50,512 nt of DNA from Chalciporus piperatus (lineage: Eukaryota; Basidiomycota; Agaricomycetes; Boletales; Boletaceae), in contig JBBPTG010000179.1 of assembly GCA_038093975.1 (NCBI GenBank), forward strand, positions 1 to 50,512, in the 5' to 3' direction. This document shows, in pieces, positions 36,417 through 46,450 of this stretch. The translations under genes and the position numbers were made by a program. Positions within the stretch are counted from its first letter, which is position 1. Each line of letters starts with the position of its first letter. The notes under the pieces were generated by a model. That model was not told the origin of the DNA. It worked only from the letters and a program-made list of their open reading frames with translations, and searched no databases.

Positions 36417-36555
36417 TGGGACGAGGGGTGCGTCAGGACCAAGTCCGAGTCAGGACGGAAATGAGTTTGGTGTAAACCCTAACCTCAAATTCGGTCTTCC
36501 ACACACCCACTACGATACCATCTGACTACAATCAAATCACCCTTGAACAGTTTCG
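36417..36555. promoter_or_regulatory. Shared bidirectional promoter of ELP1 and EFG1
   Basis: Only 139 bases separate the two divergent start codons, so both 5' UTRs and promoters must lie here or overlap the genes. No TATA box is obvious. Confidence 0.55.
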
Positions 36556-37445
36556 ATGGCACCCTCTAGAGCAAAGCAAGAGTCTGCATCAGCACCAAGC
36601 TCTTCCAAAGAACGACCACACAAACATACGAAACATCATCCGTACCAATCACGACAATCAAACCAAGATGATGCTCTTCCCGGCCTCCAGAAACTCAAAT
36701 CCGCCATTCGACAAACAAAACGCCTTCTTGCGAAAGAAAATCTAGCAGCAAATGTACGGGTAGAGACAGAACGTCGTCTGAAAGCTCTCGAGGCCGACAC
36801 TGCTCGGGTCGAGCATTCACGAAAAGAGCGTCACTATGCAACCAAATATCACAAAGTCAAGTTCTTTGGTGAGTTTTTCGCGACATATTTACTCGGCATG
36901 TGATGAGACGACCATCTATTACCAAGAGCGCCAAAAAGTAGTCCGGCGAATCAATCAGACAAAACGTAGCATAGCGTCCTCAGAAGGAGAGAGCAAGCAG
37001 GAACTCGAGTCAGCTTTGGCCGCTTTGAGGGTGGATTTGAACTATATATTGGTGCCTTTTCGTCTATCTGGACCTCGTTTGACTCCATTATTGACCTATA
37101 CCTCAGCATTTCCCTAATGCCAAGAAATACGTCTCGTTGTTCCCACCTGAAATCCGCAAGTCGGGCTCTGCTGCCGCGCCGGTCGCAGCATCCTCAGATG
37201 ACAACGAGGAGCGGTCAAAAATGCGGGAAACGATACTGGAGCAGATGAAGCGCGGTGAGCTCAGCGGTGAGCCCGAAAACGAACTGGGGAAACTCGGGAA
37301 GGATGCGCAACGATCAACCTCTAGTCGAACGGGAGTGAACACCGCTCCTTCGAAAAAAGGGAAGCAGACCGATGACGTTGCAGCTGACGATTTCTTTGGA
37401 AATGATGACGAGGAGGAGGACCAGAGCGACATTTCTGATTCTTGA
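36556..37445 (+). CDS. EFG1: rRNA-processing protein EFG1
   Basis: Three exons: 36556-36868, 36927-37051, 37107-37445; 258 residues. EFG1 is a nucleolar protein of the small-subunit processome needed for 18S rRNA maturation. Family hallmarks are visible: GLQKLKSAIRQTKRLLAKE, a basic coiled-coil region (TERRLKALEAD), YHKVKFFERQKVVRRI, DLNYIL and FPNAKKYVSLFP. The C-terminus is acidic and serine-rich (DDFFGNDDEEEDQ), as is common in nucleolar proteins. Length fits the family. Divergent from ELP1, so the two may be co-regulated; both serve the translation machinery. Confidence 0.9.
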
Positions 37446-38689
37446 TGAGATTGGTGTATACCTTATGTCATTTCCAGTCTCAATGCATCACATCCTGCTG
37501 ACAGTTCCGGACCTATAAGAAGCTTCCGCAACACAATGGTTGTCGGTGAGAACCCGAATATGGACGCGCAGCCCGGTTACCAGGAAAGTGATCAAGCCTG
37601 GTTTGCGAACCAGGGCGTTATCAAAACCGTGCTCCGCGTGGTGTCCTCAGGGAGGTTGGCGTACTTGTAAACAGGTACCGTCCCTGGGTTTGCCACAGTC
37701 GTCAATACGTACTGATTGTTATGCCTCAGCGAATGACACCTCGTACATCATCGCATCTGTCAACGAATGCCTTCCCTCTGGGGTTCCAGCGAGAGTTGGA
37801 GTCGGACAGACCCTAACACCAAGTATAGCCTCACCAAGTATCGTCTCAGAATCCGGACATATAGTCTTCGTTCCATCTCGCGCAGGCAGGGGGTTACAAA
37901 GAGCGTATTCATCGCCTTCATGGCTCTTGGTCCCACTTCCCCTGCCTGCATGAACATTTCCTGGCAGGTCACGTCATTCCCATCTTGCCGACCCTATCCA
38001 CAGTCATCCATCACCGTGCCCTGGACTTTCCCCCCAAAAAACCCACTCCGACAGATGCGGCCTCATGTCATGTCGCAAATAAGTAGTTACTAGTAGGTCC
38101 TAGTAGGTCCCTACCAAGAATTTGCATGTTTATCAGATTACACATCTCGCTTGGACCTATCCACGCCCCTCTAGGATATGTCATAAGTCCTGGTGCGTTC
38201 ATTTCGAGTTTTCGCGTCGCAAGGAACGTTGTAACATTTACGTCTTTGATATTCCCTAGCAAGATGGCCTTTTGGGTGTCCTCGTGGACCAAGCAACTTG
38301 GAAGCATTCTACTCAGGTGTGGACTTGGTCCCGTTAACGCCTTGCATTGCTTCCTGGTCTTCTTTGAACCCCCTGGCAATAAATCTACTTTGTTGTTGCA
38401 ACTATGGAGGGAGCTGTTGATGACACGCCAGGCGGATGCATTCAAGAGTATGTTTGACGTTTCGGGAGCAGTCCCCACGGAGTTGCGATTCGTGAAATGT
38501 AGAGTTGACATCCCCCTAGGCTATTGACTGTCATGCTGGACGATCACAACGTTCCCAGAAAAGTTATCCAATATGTATATAACAGGTATGTGCAAGAACT
38601 AGGGAATCGTGAATAATACAGCTTAGGTTCTGATCGGATACTCTGTACAATCATGTATGCGGTCGACGTTGAAGTGGGGTGTGCGTGCG
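37446..38689. other. Intergenic DNA, no supported gene
   Basis: About 1.2 kb between EFG1 and GGPP synthase. Open frames of 107-147 codons on both strands (38068-38511 minus, 38126-38527 plus) overlap each other and show no known motif. A short direct repeat, TAGTAGGTCC twice, lies near 38090-38109. Confidence 0.4.
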
Positions 38690-40164
38690 TCACGAGCTTG
38701 GACTCGGTATCGCAAGCTTATCCAGAATCGCTTCCAACATCGTGTTACCGCCAAGTCTTGCAAGCTCGTTCCGAGCTTGCCCTTCTAGTGAGTGTAGGAC
38801 GCTTAGGGTATAATCAAAGGAATGAGTCGAGTCCCTCAGATAAGTTATCGTGTGCTGTTTGAGTATCGAATTCGTGGGCCTCTGATGCAGGACGTCTGTC
38901 AGATCTGTTCGTTAGCCGATATAACTGTCACTGATGACAAAAGCCTATCCGCACTTAATATGTAGTGGCTCTCGGGCCGTTGCCTGATCCCATGGATGAC
39001 GGGGAACGAGAACTTTCCTTCTGTCAGATCTTCTGCAAAGCCCTTGTGTTCCGAATACTGGCACACGAGTGTGTCAGATGGAGAGCGCGGAGGGAAATCA
39101 TTTACGTACCGTTGAACTTTGCAAATTCATGTAGTCGTCACGAATCTGAAACCAGATTCCAATCAAATCAACCAGTGGAACGTAATTTCTGGGTGAAATG
39201 CTCCATGAATGGTTAGACCTTGATCGTGACCTGGACTCACACGTTCGTATTGGTGGTGGCGCATTCCATCATGAGTCTTACTGCTATCCGAAGGAGGCCG
39301 CCGGTCTCTGAGCTTCAAGTGAGTAGACGGTCTCTCGGAGGTTCCATTGGCCCAGCACTCACTGTCTTTCACCATTTGTACATACTCTTCTTCTGTAGGA
39401 CATTGGAGATGGTCACGCCAAAGCATCTCTTGTCCTTGTCCACGGTGCAGCGCCAACATTTCATCTGAAAAGAGTTTTTTGTCTCAGTTCCATGCCGAGA
39501 TCAGATAGCCAGAAAAACTGAGCTACCGTTGAGAATTTGAATAAAACGAAGACCAGGATTAAAGGGGTTCCAGAATGGAAAAACATTGCTAAAACTTGAA
39601 CTGCGCCGCGGCGGTCGTTCCTTGTCCGCGTGAGGAATCTTGAAGACTTCTTGATATGCAAGGAAGTAGACGTAGTTGGCAGAATTGATGGTTTGGGGGA
39701 TGCCATATATCTTGTGTGCAGCTATGGTCAACGCGTCAAGCTTGGCGATAACGTGATCTTGACAAGCAACCTACCTGGCCTACCCCTTCTCAGCTCGGAG
39801 TCATCTTCGATATCGTCCACTCTGGAACAGAGTCAGCATTTCCCGTTTTTCTGGATGGTGAAGGAGACGATATTACAGGAGACTTGCGTTGTGCAACAGG
39901 TCAACTACACGGATTATAGCCTTGAGTTGAACTGGTGGTACACCGAGCCAGATATTTAACGCTTGTATCAGCTGTGCGCGAACCCCCTTTCCAGGGATCG
40001 AAGCAACGTAGGAGTATGGTTCAAGTAGTTCCTGCGATCCGCCGCCTCAGCTAACGCCTTCACGGAAAGCCATGGCGTACCTCTTCCTGCTTTGCAGTCC
40101 ATTCAAGTTCAGAGGACGGCATGGACAAAGATGTTAACATGTTGTCGATAAAGGGATGATTCAT
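38690..40164 (-). CDS. BTS1: Geranylgeranyl diphosphate synthase
   Basis: Nine exons: 40164-40081, 40031-39877, 39821-39775, 39721-39527, 39464-39363, 39307-39241, 39188-39110, 39057-38955, 38904-38690; 348 residues. It condenses IPP with an allylic diphosphate to make C20 GGPP for protein prenylation and diterpenes. Both aspartate-rich motifs are present: DDIED at 82-86 and DDYMN at 234-238, which bind Mg2+ and the diphosphates. Other family signatures are [62 protein letters not shown] and the C-terminal LARLGGN. The start is the upstream ATG at 40164; the in-frame ATG at 40122 is an alternative. The stretch after YQEVFKI ([11 protein letters not shown]..) is somewhat long and could hide a small intron. 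No terpene cyclase or P450 was recognised nearby, so a housekeeping role is likelier than a cluster role. Confidence 0.92.
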
Positions 40165-41489
40165 GGTGGTGATTCGTGCGTGTCTGATGGCCAGAGTCTC
40201 GACCACTCTGGCGCGCTATAAGAGGGGAACAGGGTTGCCGAAGTTTCCAGAAATGATCAACGGTCACCTACGTCAAAGTTGCTTCCGCATTCCATCCAGA
40301 TCAAAATATCATCGGATCGCTGGTTAGGCTATGATGGCCAGAAATCGCCTTTGAGGTATCATTATTCCAGTGCCACACGTCATGAGACTGAAACTTATCG
40401 TCATATCATATCATGCGCCACGCGGTTATTTTAATTGTTCTGAGGCGTGTTGATACATGCAGACTCAATCTATTCATCGGAGGCGTAGCTTGTGCGAACT
40501 TGGAAGTGTGTGGGCTGAAATGGAGTGTTGACAGACGTAGGTGCTTTTTCTGACATACCAATGACCCAAATAGCTCTAGCTGATTTCCAGACGTCCCGTT
40601 GTCTCTTGAGATGAATCGCCCGCTGATCATCTAGATGGCACAGGATGGGAGAGGTGGCCTCATGCCGCGAAAGCCAGATGGACCAACAAAGGGGGGCTTT
40701 TCCGGGAGTGTCCGATGAACGGCCATTCAGGCACATCTGTGGGTATCCAGGATTTCGTGATAGCTATATCCCCCGGTGGCAACCATGGCCCATATACTTG
40801 AACAATTGGTACCTTTGGCCAAGGAGGTTGCGCGGTTTCCTTGATGGTTTCCTAACGTGGTAAGTAGGATAGACTCTTCTTCGACGGGGTGGCGGTGAGA
40901 CGGTAAGATGCACGTTGGTGACTTGGTGTTCAAGCCAAGTAAGCCAAGTGCAATGTCTCGCAATGTGGGTGCTCGAGGGCCTCAGAAGCTTGAACTCAGT
41001 TACTTAGACTCGTATTGTTTATTATAAGGCTTGAATTGCTACCGTAGACCCTACCGTGACCCTCATACTTACAAACCATATCGACTGGTGTATACTGTAG
41101 ACCTAAGTATTGGTTCATAATGTAAAAAAAGGAACGGCAGTGAATTTTCAACGTAGTGGCGCCCTGCGCCTATCAGGGCGTTACACATACTGTACATGTC
41201 ATAAGACCCTATGTACGGAATGATACACGAACGGATAACCGAGAATATGCTTGGAAATGCGGAGTGAAAGGGTTAACGAGTGACTGATGGGCCGGCCTGC
41301 AGTTGCCAGTGATGCATGATAGAGCCAAATTACAACAAGCGAAATGGAATAAAAAATGCCTGGCCTGAACGAAGGGGGAAAATATATGGACGATAATCGG
41401 TGGTCATCGATGGGGAGGCGTCTAGCATCTTCCTGTACTAAGACTTCAGTTGATCTCATCGGATGATACGCGGTTTATACCCACCTTCC
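40165..41489. other. Intergenic DNA, no supported gene
   Basis: A TATA-like TATAAG near 40217-40222 lies on the GGPP synthase side. Open frames of 72-88 codons near 40470-40960 show no recognisable motif and overlap on both strands. Confidence 0.4.
41160..41180. repeat. Short perfect hairpin
   Basis: Arms CGCCCTG and CAGGGCG of 7 bp around a 7-nt loop. It sits near the 3' end of the minus-strand gene's flank. It could be a transposon scar or a terminator-like structure; no function is claimed. Confidence 0.4.
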
Positions 41490-42331
41490 TTAAAAAGTTC
41501 CGTGAACGTCACCGAACCCAATCGGTACGTCGGCTAGTGGTTTCCCCAAAAGCAGCGTTGGGGACTTCTCTGAGACAACGGAGTCCCAACACAGGTCTGC
41601 ATATGTCTCTGTCGGGGCTAGCACGAGATCTATATCCACTTCATCTAGCCAATCAAAGTCGTACTCTTGGCCGGCTGCGTCGCCGGGCAAAACTCTCCGT
41701 AACTCTTCGTAGAAAACGGCAAGTAGCAGTTCCTGCTGCGCGATCGCCTGCCGAACATCACTGGAACATGAATCCGGGTATGTACCAGTACCGAATGTAT
41801 GGGCCGAGATTGGTTCAGGAGTGGGAGATGGTGGGCGATACCAAGGGCTATTAGCAGGGATGGTGATGTACTGCGCCTCGTCTGGTGATGACACTGATCC
41901 GCTGTCGTCGCTGTCGTCGTAAGATGACTCTGCCACCTCTGGGATCCACGCCGATGCGTCAAAGCAAATGGATGCACTACTGACCGAGTCAAACTCGTCA
42001 GACAGGGGGGAGTAGGGACCATGGGCCCGGAATGGATGAGTAGAGAATTCGAAGATATCATCAGCGCCGGCATCTGCCAGTTTGAACATGGACTGATCGG
42101 CCGAAGCGGCATGATTAGACACAAGACCGCGATTCAATCATGAAGACTTACGTAGTAGATTGTATCGATCCACGACTGGATCGATTCGCTGTCTCTGTAC
42201 ATCGCCTTGCCCTGCACAGGAGAGAACCCAGATCCTGGCGAACTTTGGGATCTTTTTGCAGAGGGAAAAATGAAGTCTACAAAGCCCGACTCTTGACCAG
42301 CAACGCGCAGACCTGAAGTTCGAAAAGACAT
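41490..42331 (-). CDS. Unknown protein, member B of the two-gene family
   Basis: Two exons, 42331-42152 and 42092-41490, joined across a 59-nt intron (gtaagt, acceptor gatcag); 260 residues. No named domain. The motif near residues 225-245, DFDWLDEVDIDLVLAP followed by E, Y and DLCW, matches the motif of the gene at 3699-4788 (FDWSWLDALDEQLLLSP, ELCW). The rest is acidic and low in order, with many D, S and P. Comparing the two copies shows that only the acidic-aromatic patch is well conserved, which points to it as the functional part. Confidence 0.72.
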
Positions 42332-42869
42332 GTTGACGATGAAATGTCAGGGAATCGTGAACAGGTACGGGCGCGAAGCACAGCTACGCGGGAGCGAGAT
42401 ATTTGCCTTCCTTCATCACGACTCCCTTTATGCGCTGCACGGGACGTACACACGGGCACGGGAAAGCAAACCATACTTGACGTTGACAATAGTGGCTATT
42501 GTTATGTCTCTGTGCAGCCGCATCCACAGCTCATCACGTGACCTGAACACCTGCAATTAAAACAATAACCCATTCACATATAAGGGAAGGGAAAGTTGTG
42601 ATTGCAACAAAGTTTGCGACGTATCCGACTTGAGGGCCCAGTTTCGCAGGCTGAGTACGGTTAGCATGTGATGGCCATTGTTTCTTATTGGAAGGCGTAC
42701 ACCACCGCAAACATTACGTGCACCAAGTGCACTCTAGCGCAGACCCTCGCCTTGAGAAAACTACGAAATACTCCCCAATGTTCAGCGACTCGAGTAATTG
42801 TCAGAACCATCACTCACTGATACGTGAGAAGGGTGGTGTAATCGGCTGTGAGCAGGCGAGTGGTCGAAG
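42332..42869. other. Promoter of member B and 3' flank of the next gene
   Basis: No gene supported. A TCACGTGA sequence occurs near 42534-42541. Confidence 0.4.
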
Positions 42870-43486
42870 CTATTGCTTCTCGATTGCCCAGCGTTGCAAT
42901 CGGACTCTACCCAGGGATAGGTTGTGTCTGCCCTCCGCCATCCTCACTACCTCGCCGAGAGCATCCCAGTACTGTTCGTGTAAGTTGTTCCTGGCCCTCC
43001 GATCGGCGAGAACGCGTTTGTTTTCCATGGCAGCAGACATTGATCTCTCCTCGGCTGATAACTTTGGGTTCCATGTGTGCTTCGACCCTCGGGGGAAATA
43101 TCTCGTAGTAACCCAAACGTTGTGCATGCTTCGAAGTCGATTCAGATTATAGATGGTTCTATGTGGAAGTCCTCGAGAATGGGCAGAATTCAGTAGCAGG
43201 GACAGAGTGCCATCCACTACGGAGAATGAGATAATATAAGCACGAAGATGGTCGACTACGAACTTCGTTGGTGGAAGGTATTCAGCAGATGCTCGCGATG
43301 TATCCGTTGGGATGCAGACAGCTCGTTCCCTCGAAGGTCCCGAATGACCTTCGCCGCCGCCTCAAACGTAGGCCGGAAGAGTTTACGGAGGTTCTTTCGA
43401 GCAGAGTTTTTGTGTAGAACTGAGGCAGAACTTGCGCGGAAGAAAATGCGATAGAGGGATGTGAAAGATGGCGGTAGTTGGCTCAT
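42870..43486 (-). CDS. LYR-motif-like fungal protein (DUF1763-type)
   Basis: Two exons, 43486-43264 and 43216-42870, joined across a 47-nt intron (gttcgt..ccgtag); 189 residues. The start chosen gives MSQLPPSFTSLYRIFFRAS; the open frame extends 32 codons further upstream, with a possible intron there. The SLYR plus FR pattern and the basic first half (SARKNLRKLFRP) resemble LYR-motif proteins, which are small mitochondrial assembly factors. The second half has RGLPHRTIYNLNRLRS and RYFPR..WNPKL, which I associate with the fungal family DUF1763. The family link is from memory and should be checked. Function is unknown; a mitochondrial role is inferred from the LYR-like start. Confidence 0.65.
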
Positions 43487-43926
43487 TACATTCAATCTGA
43501 GTGGGTAACCTGCAGTCCGAGAGTCAGAAAGCCTTGCTGGCTGAAATGGAAAGCTCGTGGAAGTCGAGGAGGAGGAGGACACCTTCGATGAAGCATCCGA
43601 GATATTCGGGACGCACGTGACTGCCGGAAGAGTCTCCGGAGTCCGTTATTTCGGATCATTCTACATCAGCTCCTGCATGGGATACACGAGGCAACGGACC
43701 CGGTGCCTCTGCCACGGGTAAAGGATAGGTGCGAGCTATCTTACACAGTCCTCAAAGCATATCATAGGTGGCATACACGGAACAACGTTACAAACACACT
43801 CCATACAATTGAACATACAAGTTGATATTTGGCCCCGGGTTACAACAAGACTTCTGGCCACCAGTGGCGATTGATTCCTCAAGATAGCAAATATCCCACG
43901 TTGAAGATGGCTCTTCGAGTACTTGG
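43487..43926. other. Intergenic DNA
   Basis: Lies between the DUF1763-type gene and the small gene. It contains their flanks and no supported gene. Confidence 0.4.
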
Positions 43927-44242
43927 TTAGGGCCTCCCGCCTGCCTCGTGTGGCGGATGCTCCTCTCTTGGAGGGACCTGCACCTAGGATCAGTAACGTG
44001 TTGTGGACCATGGAGACGGTCTTACTCTCATTAACACGCCTTTCTGCTTTGCCACGGCCACTTTGCGCGCTTTCTTAATCACGAACACAGGTTCGGTACC
44101 ATCCAGTTGTGCCGCGCTCGGAGCGGGACCCTGTCGAAGCTCGTACATAGAGCGTGCTGGAAAGATCTGGGCTATTATCAGCACGTGCTTTGCGGCTCAT
44201 GCAGGGAGTGACCGAGACCGATATGCTTACCTGCTTCCGCAT
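43927..44242 (-). CDS. Possible 67-residue basic protein with two introns
   Basis: Three exons, 44242-44231, 44166-44026, 43977-43927, with phase-0 junctions at gtaagc and gtaaga donors and cag acceptors. The product starts MRKQIFPARSMYELRQG, has a Lys-rich middle (VFVIKKARKVAVAKQKG) and ends VPPREEHPPHEAGGRP. A TATA box lies about 80 bases upstream, at the same distance as in neighbouring genes. No domain is recognised. Compatible splice sites and a consistent promoter support it despite its small size. The upstream open frame at 44178-44489 overlaps the promoter and is probably not coding. Confidence 0.5.
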
Positions 44243-44321
44243 CAGGGCTGATATGAAAAAGGTGTGTCGATGACGGTCGAGATATCAATGGCGAGATAAC
44301 CTCCCATTCTAGCCACCTTAC

Positions 44322-44329
44322 TTTATATA
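44322..44329 (-). promoter_or_regulatory. TATA box of the 67-residue protein gene
   Basis: TATATAAA on the minus strand, about 80 bases before the ATG at 44242. Confidence 0.5.
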
Positions 44330-44519
44330 CATATCCGTTGTGGCCCTCCGGTGCCCTCTTTCGAAACGGACCCGGTTGGGCGTTGGCTCCGGCAAAGCGG
44401 GACGTGGCGGTGTGACATCGAGGACAAAGGCTGTGGTTGTGGTGGTTGTGGTGGCGTGAAGCGTCACAATGGAGGTTTTTGTCGATCAATCGACATGCTC
44501 TCTCAAAGCGTTACTAGGT

Positions 44520-44566
44520 CCACAACGCGTTGCGTTGTGGCCATGGTCAAGTCCTCTCCTTATAAA
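44520..44566 (+). promoter_or_regulatory. Palindrome and TATA box of the serine-rich gene
   Basis: TATAAA at 44561-44566 lies 75-80 bases before the ATG. Just upstream is an inverted repeat with 8-bp arms, CCACAACG and CGTTGTGG (44520-44540, 5-nt spacer), a possible dimeric regulator site. The binding idea is inferred from symmetry and position only. Confidence 0.4.
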
Positions 44567-44640
44567 CACACCTCCTTCACTTCCGTCCTTCTCATCTTCC
44601 TATCTCACGCATCTCTCCGCCCTATCTTCGCTTATCTATC

Positions 44641-45484
44641 ATGATCATCGATCTGGCACGCTATGAAGCCATGGATGCTCAACGGTTTGATCCCATGCGT
44701 CGCACGGTAAGTTCCTGAACCACCACCACCACCCTACGCCTTGCGGCTCAACTCCCTTCTGCTTCAGAATATTCATTCCAATCCCCTTGCACCTCCTTCC
44801 GAAAAGGTCATGGGCCAGATTCTTCGTAAAGTCTCACAACCAGAGCTCCCTCCAAGCGGAGGCGTGGGTGGCATTTGGAGCGACCATGAACTCGTCCTCT
44901 TGCCCATAGAGGTCTCCTCTTATAGGGACTCTATGCTTTCCACTCGCACTGCGTCCGTGTCCACATCTTCCGCTTCATCTTCATCATCCGACTCGTCCGT
45001 TTCCACGGCGTCATCCGCACAATCGCAAGCCTCGTCGTCGACGTACTTTACCACCCCCTCTCCTACTGCGGAAAATGGACTGGACAGCGTCCCTTCCTCA
45101 ACGGGTTCCCGTCACGTCGAGACATTCGACCGAGATGACCTCATCATCACCCGAACCATCATTCGTCCCGCAACTCAACCTTCCGTCAGGGCCTTGTTCT
45201 CCCGACCGTCCAGTCCTATCCCTTCACGCCCCGCAAGCCCACTCTTCCGGCCCGGAACGCCAGTCTTCCAGGCGCTCAATTGTTTCCGTCCCAGCGCCTT
45301 TGAGAGAGAGCTGGATGATATTCAGGCGGAAAGGTCGAAGCAGGCCACAGGTACCGCACAGCCAGTGCTTCAAGTTATCGTCACGCAGACGAGGGAACAA
45401 TATGAGCAAGATCTTGCGTTCAAGGAGGCTGTTCAGCAGGTCTGCCCAGAGGCTAGTCGTCCCCGGCGGACCATCACACACTAG
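44641..45484 (+). CDS. Serine-rich unknown protein
   Basis: Two exons, 44641-44706 and 44768-45484, split by a 61-nt intron; 260 residues. It starts MIIDLARYEAMDAQRFDP. The N-terminal third holds the conserved-looking block PELPPSGGVGGIWSDHELV and LLPIEVSSYRDSML. A long serine tract with A, T and D follows, then an S/P/R region, then a Gln/Glu-rich C-terminus (AFKEAVQQVCPEASRPRR). No named domain, signal peptide or membrane helix. Parts of the N-terminal block recur as broken copies at 20800-20960 and 49850-50040, next to WD40-kinase genes, so this gene or a relative took part in the local duplications. Confidence 0.7.
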
Positions 45485-46450
45485 CACCACCGCGCCCCGC
45501 CCCCGTCTCGGTGTTTAAATGCTTTACCATACCTTTGAATTTATCCTTGCTAACACAAAAAGTATAGTCGTATCGTTATACCGTCGTCGATATAGTAATG
45601 GTTCTGTGTAATTATTCTCTATTGGAGGATTGCGAGAAGCTGGGCTTCCATGGGTTCTTTCCTTATATTCCCCCCTCTCTTTTGGTAGCTAGTTTGTACG
45701 GTTGTTTTCAGAGGGTCACGAGAAGGATTACTGGTTTATGGACACTTCCATCATGTACTATGTTCTACTATGTCAAGTACAACCAATCACTGGTCGCCCT
45801 TGGGCATGCCTTTTGTTCATCTTGTCGTCTGTAGTCAACTCGAGGCGCTGTGTCCTTGCAACGTGCCACGTCACTGAAACGGAGACGGCGTTCACGCGCA
45901 CGTTCCAATGTCCATCTAGATCTTTATTTTTATGCCAAACACGGCGAACGATTAGTCGCACTCATTCTGTTGTAATCGAAAGATATTTTCATTCGCACAT
46001 TTTGTCTTGGGACTCCCGCGCTGCGCCCACCGACTCGGAGTCCGCTGCTACAGCCTACGACACGGCGACTGGCAAGTTATCGTGGGGCGTCATAACCGCA
46101 GAACGTGCTCTCTAGATCTGGGTTTATGTCCTGCCAGTGATACGATCCAACCAAGAACGAGAGGGTTACTACGATGGGTGGAACAATGGACTCCCAAATC
46201 CTGAGAAAACATCAATCTCGGAGGCTAGAGTTCCGGCATGAGATTCGGTTCATTGATATCGATCCGCCCTAGCAATGGAATCCCGAGTAAGTCTAACACT
46301 GATCCCAAGCATGTTGGCTCAGGCTATTGATACGGGCGCTCGATGAAGACATTTCCGTCAGCCTCGTGTTACTAGACTAGGTTTGACTCGTGGGTATGCG
46401 TCTCGGAGTTCTTTTTCCGCACCCATACAGGCCATCCACCTCGTCTCGCC
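45485..46450. other. Intergenic DNA upstream of WD40-kinase copy 3
   Basis: Part of the DNA downstream of the serine-rich gene (about 45780-45870) resembles 50030-50110, showing the duplicated segment reaches past the coding region. The last 150 bases should be the promoter of copy 3. No gene supported. Confidence 0.45.

Noticed and set aside
38068..38527. Overlapping open frames on both strands between EFG1 and GGPP synthase
   Set aside because: No known motif, no splice logic, and neither strand is favoured.
44178..44489. 103-codon minus-strand open frame starting MIDKNLHCD
   Set aside because: Its frame does not connect to the following exon, and it covers the TATA box of the small gene. 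A short upstream exon cannot be excluded.
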